DNA from: Alphaproteobacteria bacterium
GTDB lineage: Bacteria > Pseudomonadota > Alphaproteobacteria > Rhizobiales > BM303
Reading direction: 5' to 3'
DNA length: 64,000 nt
Assembly: GCA_024275895.1 (NCBI GenBank)
Contig: JAJRYE010000016.1
Coordinates: forward strand, 25,900-89,899
The position numbers and the translations under genes were made by a program. The notes beneath the pieces are model-generated. The model saw only the letters and a program-made list of their open reading frames with translations. It had not been told where the DNA came from and ran no database searches. Shown one piece after another: positions 17,485 to 26,924 of this stretch. The stretch's first letter is position 1; each line of letters starts with the position of its first letter.

Positions 17485-18411
17485 CTACACTCTCGCCAAT
17501 ATCCCGACATGCGCCGCTGCACACCGCGCCAATGCCGCCAATTCATAACCGCCTTCAAGAAAGGAAATCAGCCGACCGTTAGAACAAGTCTCTGCAATAG
17601 AACAAAGTTCTTCAGTTATCCAGACAAAATCCTCAACCTGAAGCCGGAGCCCCCCTAAAGGGTCGTTGATATGAGCGTCAAAACCCGCCGAAATCATGAC
17701 GAGATCAGGAGAAAAATTCTTCAGGGCCGGCAGGATCACATCGCGCATGGCGGCCGCAAAGACCTCCCCGTCATCACTGGCGGCCAGCGGGACATTGAAA
17801 ATGTTCCCCGCCCCTGTCTCCCCCGCCGCGCCGGTGCCTGGATAATGCGGCATCATATGGGTTGAGGCGTAAAGCACATCAGGCTCCGACCAGAAGGCCG
17901 CCTGGGTGCCGTTGCCGTGATGAATGTCAAAATCGACAATGGCGATCCGCTCCGCCCCGTGCTGCGCCATGGCGTGGCGCGCCGCTATGGCGATGTTGTT
18001 AAACAGGCAAAACCCCATGGCGCGCGCGGGTTCGGCATGGTGCCCCGGCGGGCGCACGGCGCAAAAGGCGTTTTTCACTTCCGCGCCCATAACCGCATCC
18101 ACCGCCCTTATGCCGGCCCCGGCGGCGCGCAGTGCCGCATTCCACGAGCCGGGAGACATATGGGTGTCAAAATCAATGCTGGCCAGCCCCGAAACCGGCC
18201 CGGTTTTTCTTATAAATTCGATATGCTCCGACGGATGCACCCGCTCAAGATGCGTCCTTGCCGCCAGCGGCGCCTCTTCGCGCACCAGCCCCCTGAATTC
18301 GTTCCCCTCAAGCGCCTGCATAACCGCCTGCAAGCGCTCCGGAACCTCCAGATGTCCAGGCTCCAGCCGGTGCCTGAGGCAATCTTGATGACTGATCAGC
18401 AAGGTGCTCAT
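17485..18411 (-). CDS. Histone deacetylase superfamily protein
   Basis: The 308-residue protein belongs to the arginase/deacetylase fold, with catalytic marks RPPGHHA (tandem histidines), FCLFNNIAIAARHA, VDFDIHHGNGTQ (zinc ligands) and ISAGFDAHINDPLGG. Bacterial members act on acetylated amines such as polyamines or acetoin-related compounds; the true substrate is unknown here. Its ATG overlaps the stop of the upstream SDR gene (ATGA at 18408-18411), so the two are coupled. It heads the HDAC-xseB-dxs-tlyA order typical of alphaproteobacteria. Confidence 0.93.
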   Translation of the reverse strand: MSTLLISHQDCLRHRLEPGHLEVPERLQAVMQALEGNEFRGLVREEAPLAARTHLERVHPSEHIEFIRKTGPVSGLASIDFDTHMSPGSWNAALRAAGAGIRAVDAVMGAEVKNAFCAVRPPGHHAEPARAMGFCLFNNIAIAARHAMAQHGAERIAIVDFDIHHGNGTQAAFWSEPDVLYASTHMMPHYPGTGAAGETGAGNIFNVPLAASDDGEVFAAAMRDVILPALKNFSPDLVMISAGFDAHINDPLGGLRLQVEDFVWITEELCSIAETCSNGRLISFLEGGYELAALARCAAAHVGILARV

Positions 18412-19271
18412 GTCAGCGCCTCCAGGGAATCCGGCGGCTCGCTCTCCTCCGGGATAAAAAAATCAACTTGCAGCTTGCGCGAGGGGTCAACCCGGTAAGG
18501 GGCAAAATCGGTTACCCCGTTCGCAGCCAGAAGCGTATCGTCAATGCAGAAATTCCCGGTGAACTCCGCCGCCGGCGAGGTCAGGATGATATGGGCCGCA
18601 TCGGCGACAATCTCCGGCTTGCGGCTCGCCCTCGTGAGCATGTCGCCGCCCAGCAGATTTTGCACCGCCGCCGTTGCAATCACCGTTCGCGGCCACAGGG
18701 CGTTCACCCCGATCCCGTCGCCGTGAAACTCTGCCGCCATGCCCAGAACCGCCATCGACATACCGAATTTGGCCATGGAATAGGCCACATGCGGCCCGAA
18801 CCATCTGGCCTTCATGTCAAGCGGCGGTGAAAGGGTGAGAATATGCGGATTGGCTGACTTTGCCAGGTAAGGCAGGCAGGTTTTCGACACCATGAAAGCG
18901 CCGCGCGCATTGACGCTGTGCATGAGGTCAAAACGCTTCATCGGCGTTTGCAGGGTCCCGGCAAGAAATATGGCGCTGGCGTTGTTGATGCAGATATCAA
19001 TACCGCCAAATTCAGCCACCGTTCTGGCTACCGCATCTTCCACCTGATCCTCAAAGCGGATATCACAGACCAGCGCCAGCGCCCGCCCGCCCGCCTTGCG
19101 GACTTGCTCCGCTGCGGTGTAAATGGTGCCGGGAAGTCTGGGGTGCGGCTTGTCGGTCTTGGCGGCAATGGCGATATTGGCCCCTTCGCGCGCGGCCCTG
19201 AGTGCAATGGCAAGGCCGATGCCCCGGCTCGCTCCGGTTATAAACAGGGTCTTTCCGTGCAAGGGTGCCAT
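18408..19271 (-). CDS. Short-chain dehydrogenase/reductase (HSDL2-like)
   Basis: The 287-residue product is a classical SDR: cofactor loop TGASRGIG, NNAS, and active-site YSMAK, with ALWPRTVIATAA after the catalytic site as in the HSDL2-like branch. This branch is linked to lipid metabolism in eukaryotes, but bacterial substrates are not defined. The arrangement AAKTDKPHPRLPGTIYTAA after the first strand is a family hallmark. It is probably the first gene of the operon leading into HDAC, xseB, dxs and tlyA; its promoter should lie in the 150-base gap before the divergent hemerythrin gene. Confidence 0.88.
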   Translation of the reverse strand: MAPLHGKTLFITGASRGIGLAIALRAAREGANIAIAAKTDKPHPRLPGTIYTAAEQVRKAGGRALALVCDIRFEDQVEDAVARTVAEFGGIDICINNASAIFLAGTLQTPMKRFDLMHSVNARGAFMVSKTCLPYLAKSANPHILTLSPPLDMKARWFGPHVAYSMAKFGMSMAVLGMAAEFHGDGIGVNALWPRTVIATAAVQNLLGGDMLTRASRKPEIVADAAHIILTSPAAEFTGNFCIDDTLLAANGVTDFAPYRVDPSRKLQVDFFIPEESEPPDSLEALT

Positions 19272-19371
19272 GAGTTGAACCTTACCTTTTTAAATCGCTG
19301 TTGCAAATTCGATTCACCCCGGATTTGTTCTCATTAAAAAACAGCGATATGACATTTATCAAGGATTTTTC

Positions 19372-19424
19372 CATCTGTTTTCAGCTAAACCCGCCTCTGA
19401 ATCATTGAAAGGCGAAAACAGATG
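19372..19424 (+). promoter_or_regulatory. Inverted repeat spanning the hemerythrin start codon
   Basis: CATCTGTTTTC at 19372-19382 and GAAAACAGATG at 19414-19424 are perfect 11-base complements separated by 31 bases. The right arm contains the ATG (19422-19424) and borders the ribosome site GAAAGG. In the transcript this hairpin would hide the start codon; on DNA it could be an operator. Confidence 0.5.
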
Positions 19425-19841
19425 CTGATTGCCAAAGGTTTTATACCCACTGTGGCCCTCGATGTCATGAACGCGGTTCATGATGAGGAAATCCGGCTTT
19501 TGAACGAGCTTGATGTCCTGATTGGCAAACGCGAGGCGGGAGAAGATGTGGATGCGGAGCTGGGCGCCCTGATTTCCGAGTTACTCAACCATGTCGAATA
19601 TCACTTTTCCAATGAAGAGCGCATGATGCGCGAGGCCGGCATTCCGGTCTATCCGATCCACAAGAGCGAGCACGACCGGGTGCGGGCCGAGATGCAGTCT
19701 TTTTGCGCCGACTGGCGCTCGGAAGAAGGCTTTGCAGCCTTCTCATACTATATTCGCCAGACCCTTCCGGAATGGTTCTCCGGCCATGTCGGCACCATGG
19801 ACACCGTCACCGCCCTTATCCTCTCGCAAAACATGTCCTGA
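19422..19841 (+). CDS. Bacteriohemerythrin family protein
   Basis: The 139-residue protein has the full set of di-iron ligands of a hemerythrin: H20, H61, E65, H80, H84, H122 and D127, with the canonical spacing (HxxxE, HxxxH, HxxxxD). Hemerythrins bind oxygen or NO reversibly and are used for oxygen storage, delivery or sensing. No extra sensor domain or signal peptide is attached, so it is a free cytoplasmic single-domain form. It stands alone, divergent from the SDR-led operon, with an unusual inverted repeat over its start codon. Confidence 0.93.
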   Translation: MLIAKGFIPTVALDVMNAVHDEEIRLLNELDVLIGKREAGEDVDAELGALISELLNHVEYHFSNEERMMREAGIPVYPIHKSEHDRVRAEMQSFCADWRSEEGFAAFSYYIRQTLPEWFSGHVGTMDTVTALILSQNMS

Positions 19842-19876
19842 CGCCAAAGCGCCGGAGCCTTGTCGGTGCCGATCCA

Positions 19877-19896
19877 ATCAAAAGATGAAGCACTCT
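19877..19896 (-). repeat. Copy 2 of the post-stop-codon repeat element
   Basis: On the minus strand the TAG stop of the SDR gene (19895-19897) runs directly into AGTGCTTCATCTTTTGAT, followed by TGGATCGGCACCG. The element fills most of the 53-base gap between two convergent stop codons. Confidence 0.75.
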
Positions 19897-20656
19897 AAAC
19901 ATGCTGGCCGCCATTGATGTGGATTTCCGCTCCGGTGACATAGCTCGTCGTGTCGGTGCAAAGCGCATAGATCACCTTCGCCACCTCCTCGGGCTGCCCC
20001 AGACGCCGCAACGGGATTTTATCGACGATTTTATCCGTACCGGGCGAGAGGATCGATGTTTCAATCTCCCCCGGCGCAATCGCGTTGACCCGCACCCCGT
20101 GAGGGCCAAAATCCGCCGCCATCTCCCGTGTCAAGGCGGCAAGCGCGGCCTTTGAGGTTGCATAGGCCACCCCGGCAAAGGGGTGAACCCGGCTTCCGGC
20201 AATTGAAGTGACATTGACCACCGAGCCTTTTGCCGCGCTCAGCTCGTCAATCAACCCGCGCGCCAGCAGGATGGGGGCGTAAAAGTTGACATGGAACACA
20301 TTCTTCCAGTCCTCCGGCGAGGTCTCCAGTGTCCCCAGCCGTTCGCCATTTGGCCCCTTGGGAGAGACCCCGGCATTGTTCACCAGTGCGGTCAGGCGCG
20401 AGCCGTTATATTTAAGCCGCTGCTTGATCTCCGCGATCCCCGCCATGGTGTTTTCCAGATCCGAAAGATCAATCTGGATATGATCCTCGGGGCCCGCCTC
20501 CCAGGGGCAATATTCCGAAAAGGGCTGGCGCGAGCAGGTAATCACCCGCCAGCCCGCGCTTGAAAAGCGTTTGACGGTGGCATGGCCGATGCCGCGGCTC
20601 GCCCCGGTGAGAACAAGGGTGTTTTCTTTCTCGGGCGGTGTATTGGGCAGGCTCAT
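19895..20656 (-). CDS. Short-chain dehydrogenase/reductase
   Basis: This is a 253-residue classical SDR with cofactor loop TGASRGIG, NNAG, catalytic serine in VVNVTSIAGS and YATSK (Tyr, Lys). The C-terminal PLRRLGQPEEVAKVIYALC and YVTGAEIHINGG are normal for FabG-like enzymes. The N-terminal extension MSLPNTPPEKE is short and polar. Substrate is not readable. It lies between hemerythrin (convergent) and pdxH (86 bases upstream, same strand). Confidence 0.9.
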   Translation of the reverse strand: MSLPNTPPEKENTLVLTGASRGIGHATVKRFSSAGWRVITCSRQPFSEYCPWEAGPEDHIQIDLSDLENTMAGIAEIKQRLKYNGSRLTALVNNAGVSPKGPNGERLGTLETSPEDWKNVFHVNFYAPILLARGLIDELSAAKGSVVNVTSIAGSRVHPFAGVAYATSKAALAALTREMAADFGPHGVRVNAIAPGEIETSILSPGTDKIVDKIPLRRLGQPEEVAKVIYALCTDTTSYVTGAEIHINGGQHV

Positions 20657-20742
20657 CGAATCACATCCTTTTTGCTGATCCGATCATCAGCCATAATGGG
20701 TTGAATTGCAATTCCAGGCCTCTGCGGCCTTGTGTCTCCCGC

Positions 20743-21360
20743 TCAGGGGTAAAGCCGCGTGCTTTCCCACGGAGCGCTTTCATCCGTGCGCCGGAATACA
20801 ATCCGGTCATGCAGCCTGAAGGCGCCGTTTTTCCAGAACTCGATCTCCAGCGGCGAGATGCAATAGCCCGACCAGTTCTGCGGCCGCGGTACCGGACCGA
20901 TATTGAATTTGGCCGCAAATTTCGCCACCCGTTTTTCCAGTGCGAAGCGGCTCTCCAGCGGCTGCGACTGCTTTGACGCCCAGGCGCCGATGCGGCTGTC
21001 GCGTGGCCGTGAGGCAAAATACGCATCCGCCTGTTCAGCCCCCACGGGGCTCACCTTGCCCCGCACCCGTATCTGCCGCCGCAGGGATTTCCAGTGAAAC
21101 AGCATGGCGGCATAAGGATTGGCGTTCAGCTCCGAGCCCTTGGCGCTGCCAAGATTGGTGTAAAACACAAAGCCGCGCCGGTCATGGCCCTTGAGCAAAA
21201 CCATGCGAACATTCGGCATGGCAGTGTTGTCAACAGTGGCCAGCGCAAAAGCGTTGGCGTCATCCGGCTCTGAGGCCGTGGCCTGTCTGAGCCAGGAATC
21301 AAAAATTGCAAAAGGATCGACCGCCTTGCCGTTGTTGTTAAATAATCCATTTTCGGTCAT
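20743..21360 (-). CDS. pdxH: Pyridoxamine 5'-phosphate oxidase
   Basis: PdxH oxidises pyridoxine or pyridoxamine 5'-phosphate to pyridoxal 5'-phosphate using FMN. The start at 21360 gives 205 residues, the normal size. Family marks are [35 protein letters not shown] (FMN and phosphate binding), [16 protein letters not shown] and a C-terminal FRLHDR with LYP at the very end. It is divergent from the dnaJ-like gene, and this pdxH/dnaJ/fabI neighbourhood is a conserved alphaproteobacterial arrangement. Confidence 0.96.
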   Translation of the reverse strand: MTENGLFNNNGKAVDPFAIFDSWLRQATASEPDDANAFALATVDNTAMPNVRMVLLKGHDRRGFVFYTNLGSAKGSELNANPYAAMLFHWKSLRRQIRVRGKVSPVGAEQADAYFASRPRDSRIGAWASKQSQPLESRFALEKRVAKFAAKFNIGPVPRPQNWSGYCISPLEIEFWKNGAFRLHDRIVFRRTDESAPWESTRLYP

Positions 21361-21508
21361 ATTCGCCCACCTGCAACTCACCCCCTTGGGTTTTTCCCCA
21401 AAGGCACCTATCTTGTTTGAAACTTCAGGCGCGAGATTTGTATTGTCTGAGCTGAAAAGCAAGTCATATATTCCTCTTTAACCCTCTATTTTCACGGGGC
21501 TTGACCAA

Positions 21509-22423
21509 ATGCGAGATCCATATGCCGTTTTGGGGCTTTCAAAAGGCGCCAGCGCCGCGGATATCAAGAAATCCTACCGGCGGCTGGCCAAAAAATACCA
21601 CCCCGACACCAATTCCGCTGACAAGAAGGCTTCGGAGAAATTTGCTGAAGCCTCGGCCGCCTATGAGCTTTTGAGCGATACGGAAAAGCGCGCCCAGTTT
21701 GACCGCGGCGAGATTGACGCCGAGGGCCACCCGGTTTTTCATCCCGGTGCGGGCGGGCCTTACGGTCCGGGCGCCCAGGGCAACCCCTTTGGCGGTGGCG
21801 AGGGGCCGGGCTTTTCCGCCGAGGATATTTTTTCAAGCATCTTCGGCAATCAGCGTCCCGGCGCTGGCGCGCGAACCATGCGCATGAAGGGGCAGGACCG
21901 GCAATATTCGCTCAAAGTTGATTTTCTCGATGCGGTGAACGGCGCCACAAGGCGCATCACCATGCCCAACGGCAAAACTCTCAACGTCAAGATCCCGGCC
22001 GGGGTAAATGATGGCCAGGTGATCCGCCTGAAAGGCCAGGGCGAGCCGGGCATGGGCGGCGGTCCGGCCGGAGACGCCCTGGTGACCATCGAAGTCGGAA
22101 CCCATCCCCTGTTTGAGCGCGACGGCAAGACCTTGAAGCTGGAATTGCCAATCACCCTTTATGAAGCTGTGCTGGGCGGCAAGGTTGCGGTGCCGGTCCC
22201 CGGCGGTTCGGTGCAATTGAGCATCCCGGCAGGTTCATCGGGCGGCCGCGTGCTGCGGCTCAAGGGCAAGGGTGTGAACCCCAAAGGTGGCGCGGCAGGC
22301 GATCTGCTGGTGAAACTGCGTATCGCCATGCCGCCCAAAATCACGCCGGAACTTGAAACCCTGATGAAAAAGATGGCGCAGGACGCCCCCTATAACCCGC
22401 GCGGAGCCCGTTATGAAACCTAA
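21509..22423 (+). CDS. DnaJ-class co-chaperone, CbpA type
   Basis: The 304-residue protein has an N-terminal J domain with HPD (KYHPDTNS) that stimulates DnaK, a glycine/phenylalanine-rich linker (about residues 75-110), then the C-terminal substrate-binding beta domains (DFLDAVNGATRRITMPNG, VIRLKGQGEPG, LPITLYEAVLGGKVAVP). The cysteine-rich zinc finger of true DnaJ is absent, which makes it a CbpA/DnaJ type II protein. It overlaps the following lipoprotein gene by 11 bases. Confidence 0.93.
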   Translation: MRDPYAVLGLSKGASAADIKKSYRRLAKKYHPDTNSADKKASEKFAEASAAYELLSDTEKRAQFDRGEIDAEGHPVFHPGAGGPYGPGAQGNPFGGGEGPGFSAEDIFSSIFGNQRPGAGARTMRMKGQDRQYSLKVDFLDAVNGATRRITMPNGKTLNVKIPAGVNDGQVIRLKGQGEPGMGGGPAGDALVTIEVGTHPLFERDGKTLKLELPITLYEAVLGGKVAVPVPGGSVQLSIPAGSSGGRVLRLKGKGVNPKGGAAGDLLVKLRIAMPPKITPELETLMKKMAQDAPYNPRGARYET

Positions 22424-22925
22424 TCTGCTCAAGCTGTTCCTGATCGGCGCATTCACCCTGGTTCTGCAAGGGTGTTTTGTATCCACCGATCCTGTTTTAA
22501 AGCCTGCTGATGCGGTTTATCCGTTCAAGACAATCTCCTTCAAGGCTGAGAACACCGTTGTGACCCTGAGCCGCAAGGGGAATGCCTATTCCAACCTGAA
22601 GGACGATGATTCGCCCGATTATCTTTTTTACCCGGTTGAGGACGGGATTTATATCGCCCAGGCGGCCGGCAAGGATAAAAAGGGCCGCCCCGAAACCCTC
22701 TATGGTCTCGTCCGGTTCAGGGACAACGAGGCTGAAATTCTCCTTCCTACCTGCTCGGACGCTGATGAGGCGGATTTAAAAGCAGCCGGGATCGAGAAAA
22801 AAGACAGATGGTTTGTTGATCAGTGCGAAATCAACAGCCTTGATCAGATGAAAGCTCTGTGGGAGCAGATCAAGGACAAGGATGTCAAGACCCAGCCTCT
22901 GCATATCAAGAACATCACGAAATAA
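22413..22925 (+). CDS. Putative lipoprotein (170 aa)
   Basis: The N-terminal signal LLKLFLIGAFTLVLQGC ends in a lipobox with Cys21, so the product should be lipid-anchored in the periplasm. The mature part is charged and contains no motif I recognise; it may be a small beta-rich domain (ISFKAENTVVTLSRKGNAYS, then YPVEDGIYIAQAAGK). It overlaps the dnaJ-like gene and precedes fabI by 89 bases, in the place where other alphaproteobacteria also carry a hypothetical gene. Confidence 0.8.
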   Translation: MKPNLLKLFLIGAFTLVLQGCFVSTDPVLKPADAVYPFKTISFKAENTVVTLSRKGNAYSNLKDDDSPDYLFYPVEDGIYIAQAAGKDKKGRPETLYGLVRFRDNEAEILLPTCSDADEADLKAAGIEKKDRWFVDQCEINSLDQMKALWEQIKDKDVKTQPLHIKNITK

Positions 22926-23014
22926 TACTGAATGTTACTTTGCTTTGCTATGGACCTTGGCGCGCCAATATGTAGGATGCGCATGGAATTTATTCGCATT
23001 GCGGGAAGATTATT

Positions 23015-23824
23015 ATGAGCGCAAAACAACTCATGCAAGGAAAGCGCGGCCTCATCATGGGGGTTGCCAATAACCGCTCCATCGCCTGGGGGATCGCCAA
23101 AGCCTGCGCCGGGCAGGGGGCGGAACTGGCCTTTACCTTTCAGGGCGATGCGCTGAAAAAACGTGTCGTGCCGCTGGCTGCCAGCGTTGGTTCTGATTTC
23201 GTCCTGCCTTGCGATGTCTCGGATATGGGCAGCATTGATGCGGTGTTTGCTGAAATTGAAAACAGATGGGGCAAGTTTGATTTTCTTGTCCACGCCATCG
23301 CCTATTCCGACAAGGCCGAGCTGACGGGGCGCTATGTGGACACGAGCCGCGAGAATTTCGCCAAAAGCCTCGATATCTCCTGCTATTCCTTCACCGCCAT
23401 TGCCCAGCGGGCCGAAAAACTGATGCCCGATGGTGGCGCTCTGGTGACCCTGACCTATTACGGCGCCGAAAAAGTCATGCCTCATTACAATGTGATGGGC
23501 GTTGCCAAGGCGGCGCTGGAGGCTTCGGTGCGCTATATGGCCATGGATCTTGGCCCTAAAGGCATCCGCGTCAACGCGATTTCCGCCGGACCGATCAAAA
23601 CCCTCGCCGCCTCGGGCATTGGCGATTTTCGCTATATTCTCAAATGGAACGAGTACAACTCGCCCATGCGCCGCACCGTGACCACCGATCAGGTGGGCAA
23701 TGCCGGGCTCTATCTGCTCTCCGATATGGGCAGCGGCGTCACCGGCGAGGTGCATCATGTTGATTCGGGTTATCATGTTGTCGGCATGAAGGCGGAAGAT
23801 GCGCCCGATATCTCTGTTGTCTGA
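23015..23824 (+). CDS. fabI: Enoyl-[acyl-carrier-protein] reductase (NADH)
   Basis: FabI performs the last reduction of each fatty acid elongation cycle and is the target of triclosan and isoniazid-type inhibitors. The 269-residue protein starts MQGKRGLIMGVANNRSIAWG with the FabI-specific cofactor loop, has LVHAIAYSDKAEL, and the active-site Tyr and Lys in YNVMGVAKAALEASVRYMA. The C-terminal GVTGEVHHVDSGYHVVGM is typical. Followed closely by a histidine phosphatase (8 bases) and aroC. Confidence 0.97.
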   Translation: MSAKQLMQGKRGLIMGVANNRSIAWGIAKACAGQGAELAFTFQGDALKKRVVPLAASVGSDFVLPCDVSDMGSIDAVFAEIENRWGKFDFLVHAIAYSDKAELTGRYVDTSRENFAKSLDISCYSFTAIAQRAEKLMPDGGALVTLTYYGAEKVMPHYNVMGVAKAALEASVRYMAMDLGPKGIRVNAISAGPIKTLAASGIGDFRYILKWNEYNSPMRRTVTTDQVGNAGLYLLSDMGSGVTGEVHHVDSGYHVVGMKAEDAPDISVV

Positions 23825-23832
23825 TCATTTGC

Positions 23833-24411
23833 GTGCCTGAAATTTACGTCATCCGTCACGGCCAGACCGAATGGAACGCGCAAATGCGCATGCAGGGCCA
23901 GCGCAATATTCCGCTCAATGACAAAGGCCGCGCCCAGGCGCGCGCTTATGGCCGAATCTTGGCCGGCGCGGTAAAAAACACGGCTGATTTCGAGTTTGTC
24001 TCCAGTCCGCTCGGCCGCGCCCGCGAAACCATGGCGCTCATTCGCGCCGAACTTGGGCTGATCCGGGAGGATTACCGTCTCGATCCGCGCCTCAAGGAGG
24101 TCAGATTCGGCGATTGGGAAGGGCGCACCCGCGCCGGCCTGCACAAAGACGCGCCGGATTTACTCAATGCGCGTGACGCCGATGGCTGGAACTTTTGCCC
24201 GCCAAACGGCGAATCCTACGCCCAAATGAGTGAACGCGTGGCGGAGTGGCTAAGCTCAACCCGCAACAACACCATCATGGTTGCCCATGGCGGCGTAATC
24301 CGCATTTTGCAGGTCCTCATCATCAGCGCCCCGCGCCAGCACGCACCAAATCTTCCCGCGCCGCAGAACAAGATCATGCGGATAAAAGACAATCGCCTTG
24401 AATGGATTTAA
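23833..24411 (+). CDS. Histidine phosphatase family protein
   Basis: This 192-residue product starts at GTG 23833 and has the catalytic RHGQTEWN (His and Arg) near the N-terminus, SSPLGRARETM, and the second histidine in VAHGGVIRILQVL. It is a branched phosphoglycerate mutase-like phosphatase. The substrate is unknown; members include 2,3-bisphosphoglycerate-independent phosphatases acting on small metabolites. It lies between fabI and aroC as in related genomes. Confidence 0.9.
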   Translation: MPEIYVIRHGQTEWNAQMRMQGQRNIPLNDKGRAQARAYGRILAGAVKNTADFEFVSSPLGRARETMALIRAELGLIREDYRLDPRLKEVRFGDWEGRTRAGLHKDAPDLLNARDADGWNFCPPNGESYAQMSERVAEWLSSTRNNTIMVAHGGVIRILQVLIISAPRQHAPNLPAPQNKIMRIKDNRLEWI

Positions 24412-24468
24412 CCTGTAGTATTGTTGCCATTAAATACCCGGCACCGGGGCGCATGAAAGGCTTATTCC

Positions 24469-25563
24469 ATGTCACACAACACCTTTGGCAAACTGCTGCG
24501 CATGACCACATGGGGCGAGAGCCACGGCCCCATGATCGGCGCGGTCGTTGACGGTTGTCCGCCGCTGATCCCCGTCACGGAAGCCGAGATTCAGGTTTTT
24601 CTCGACAAGCGCCGCCCAGGGCGCTCGCGCTTTACCACCCAGCGCCGCGAGCCCGATAAAGTGCGCATCGTCTCCGGCGTATTCACCGACGAGGAGAGTG
24701 GCAATCAGGTCACCACCGGCGCCCCCATCTCGTTGATTGTGGAAAACACCGATCAGCGCTCGAAAGATTACAGCGAGATTAAGGACAAGTTCCGCCCCGG
24801 CCATGCCGATTTTACCTATCAGCAAAAATACGGCATCCGCGATTATCGCGGCGGCGGCCGCTCCAGCGCCCGCGAAACCGCCATGCGCGTCGCCGCCGGG
24901 GCGATCGCCCGCAAGATCGTGCCCGCGATGGATATCAGGGGCGCTCTGGTGCAGATCGGCCCGCACAGCATTGATTACAGCCGCTGGGACTGGAACGAAG
25001 TCGCCAATAATCCCTTCTTCTGCCCCGATTGCGAGATGGCCAAACTCTGGGAGGAATATCTTGATGAGGTGCGCCTGTCGGGCTCTTCCATAGGCGCGGT
25101 TGTCGAGATCATGGCGAGCGGCGTTCCGGCGGGGCTTGGCGAGCCACTGTTTTCCCGCCTTGATCAGGATATTGCCTCGGGGCTGATGAGCATTCCGGCG
25201 GTGAAGGGGGTTGAAATTGGCGCGGGCTTTGCCGCCGCCAGCCTGACGGGCGAGGAAAATGCCGATGAAATCCGCATAAAAAACGGCGCGCCCGATTTTA
25301 CCTCCAACAATGCAGGCGGCATTTTGGGCGGTATTTCAACCGGCCAGGCAATCATCGCCAGATTTGCCGTCAAACCCACCTCATCAATCCTCAGGCCCGG
25401 AAAAACAATCGACAAATTCGGCAGCGAGACCGAAATCATGACCAAGGGCCGTCATGACCCCTGTGTCGGCATCAGAGCCGTCCCGGTGGGCGAGGCCATG
25501 ATGGCGCTCACCCTGGCCGACCATTATCTGCGCCACCGCGCCCAGATCGGAAAAGGGGTATGA
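24469..25563 (+). CDS. aroC: Chorismate synthase
   Basis: AroC makes chorismate from 5-enolpyruvylshikimate 3-phosphate using reduced FMN, the last shared step to aromatic amino acids. The 364-residue protein carries [19 protein letters not shown] at the N-terminus, [38 protein letters not shown], and [17 protein letters not shown] near the end. All three PROSITE-type signature regions are visible. Its stop overlaps the start of a cytochrome c gene in ATGA. Confidence 0.97.
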   Translation: MSHNTFGKLLRMTTWGESHGPMIGAVVDGCPPLIPVTEAEIQVFLDKRRPGRSRFTTQRREPDKVRIVSGVFTDEESGNQVTTGAPISLIVENTDQRSKDYSEIKDKFRPGHADFTYQQKYGIRDYRGGGRSSARETAMRVAAGAIARKIVPAMDIRGALVQIGPHSIDYSRWDWNEVANNPFFCPDCEMAKLWEEYLDEVRLSGSSIGAVVEIMASGVPAGLGEPLFSRLDQDIASGLMSIPAVKGVEIGAGFAAASLTGEENADEIRIKNGAPDFTSNNAGGILGGISTGQAIIARFAVKPTSSILRPGKTIDKFGSETEIMTKGRHDPCVGIRAVPVGEAMMALTLADHYLRHRAQIGKGV

Positions 25564-25889
25564 ACACGCCCTGTCGCACCGCGCTTTTTGTCCTGTTCCT
25601 GACGATTTTTATCCCTCGCGCCGATGCGCAAGGCCCGGCGGGCGATCCCGTCGCGGGCAAGGAAATTGCCGTCAAATGGTGCGCCTCGTGCCACGATGTT
25701 ACCCCCGAACAAAACACCGCCCAGGCCGGAATTCCCTCTTTCATGGCCATCGCCAAACTCAAGGACGTGACCCTGGATTCTCTCATCGCCATCCAGACCA
25801 TGCCGCACCAACCCATGCTGGATTTGGACCTTTCGAGAAAGGTCAAACGTGACATCGCGGCCTATATCTTAACGTTGAGGGGGAAGTAG
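25560..25889 (+). CDS. Small exported cytochrome c
   Basis: A 109-residue single-haem class I-type cytochrome. The signal peptide ends around ADAQ (residue 24), the haem-binding motif is C41-A-S-C44-H45, and a methionine in TMPHQPM is the likely sixth ligand. It is exported to the periplasm as an electron carrier. Its partner cannot be read from the context. It is translationally coupled to aroC by an ATGA overlap, an odd pairing that may only reflect a shared transcript. Confidence 0.88.
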   Translation: MNTPCRTALFVLFLTIFIPRADAQGPAGDPVAGKEIAVKWCASCHDVTPEQNTAQAGIPSFMAIAKLKDVTLDSLIAIQTMPHQPMLDLDLSRKVKRDIAAYILTLRGK

Positions 25890-25910
25890 GCGGGTAACAT
25901 CATCCGGCCC

Positions 25911-25926
25911 TCCGGCGAAAGCCGGA
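25911..25926. repeat. Stem-loop with GAAA loop between convergent genes
   Basis: TCCGGC, loop GAAA, GCCGGA. It lies between the stops of the cytochrome c gene and tsaC. The core CGGCGAAAGCCGGAATC resembles the widespread GCGAAAGCGGGAATC-type dispersed repeats. No T-run follows, so terminator activity is only possible. Confidence 0.5.
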
Positions 25927-25958
25927 ATCTATCCTGGACTTGGAAATGAAACGTAACC

Positions 25959-26924
25959 TCAGGAATGAATCGGCGCCGCCGCCCGCTGCAAGCGGTCGTT
26001 GATCGCCTCGCCCAGGCCGTCTTGCGGGATCGGCATGACAGCAATCCTGCCCACTCCCGTATCATCGAGCATATGCAGATAGGCAAACAGATTGGCCGCT
26101 GCTTCGTGCAGATCACCACGGGGGCTTAAATTCAGACCCGGTATGTTTTGCGGCCCGTCCGGCCCGAAACCCAGCCACATCTCGCCCTCTTGCGGCATAT
26201 GCGCGTCGAGCCGCAAAGCTGCCCGCGGCGCATAATGGCTGCGGGTCTGGCCCGGAGCCTTCACGCCTTCGTCAGGCTCGGGCTTCAGCAGTCTTTCGCC
26301 CAGAATATCCTCGATATCACCGCGGGAAATCCCCCCCGGGCGCAGTAAAACCGGGGCTTCATCTTCAAAGCCGACAATGGTGGATTCCATCCCCACCATG
26401 CAGGCCCCGCCATCAAGGATCAGCTCAACCTTGCCGCCCAGGCTCTCGGCCACATGCTCCGCTTCCGTCGGGCTGATGCGGCCCGAAGGATTGGCGCTCG
26501 GCGCGGCGATGGGGCCGCCAAAGGCGCGCAGCAGGCTTTGGGCGGTATCATCCGCCGGAACCCGCAGCGCGACCGTATCGAGCCCCGCGCTCACCAGAAG
26601 CGAAAGCGGGCAATCTTTCGTCTTGCGAACCACCAGCGTCAGCGCGCCGGGCCACAAAGCGGCGGCGAGCCTTAACGCATTTGCCGGGAACACGCCATAA
26701 TTCCGGGCGCTTTCCAGATCCGGCACATGCACGATCAGCGGGTTGAATTGCGGCCGTGCCTTGGCGGCGAAAATGCCTGCCACCGCATCGTCACTGCGCG
26801 CATCCGCGCCGAGCCCGTAAACGGTTTCGGTTGGAAAGGCCACCAGCGCACCGCGCTGCAACAGCCTTGCCGCCCGCTTGATGGCATCATCATCAGCCTT
26901 GGCCATGACATCATAAACATTCAT
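25959..26924 (-). CDS. L-threonylcarbamoyladenylate synthase (Sua5/TsaC type)
   Basis: Makes threonylcarbamoyl-AMP for the t6A37 modification of tRNAs reading ANN codons. The 321-residue protein has the YrdC domain (ALVAFPTETVYGLGADA, about residues 30-45; FNPLIVHV; APSANPSGRISPTEAEHV) and the extra C-terminal Sua5 domain (TRSHYAPRAALRLDAHM), so it is the long Sua5 form. Its ATG shares one base with the stop of the upstream SDR gene (TAATG), giving coupled translation. Confidence 0.94.
   Translation of the reverse strand: MNVYDVMAKADDDAIKRAARLLQRGALVAFPTETVYGLGADARSDDAVAGIFAAKARPQFNPLIVHVPDLESARNYGVFPANALRLAAALWPGALTLVVRKTKDCPLSLLVSAGLDTVALRVPADDTAQSLLRAFGGPIAAPSANPSGRISPTEAEHVAESLGGKVELILDGGACMVGMESTIVGFEDEAPVLLRPGGISRGDIEDILGERLLKPEPDEGVKAPGQTRSHYAPRAALRLDAHMPQEGEMWLGFGPDGPQNIPGLNLSPRGDLHEAAANLFAYLHMLDDTGVGRIAVMPIPQDGLGEAINDRLQRAAAPIHS

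Noticed and set aside
25911..25926. Stem-loop after the cytochrome c gene as a rho-independent terminator
   Set aside because: The stem is only 6 bp and no T-run follows on either strand. A dispersed-repeat origin is more likely.
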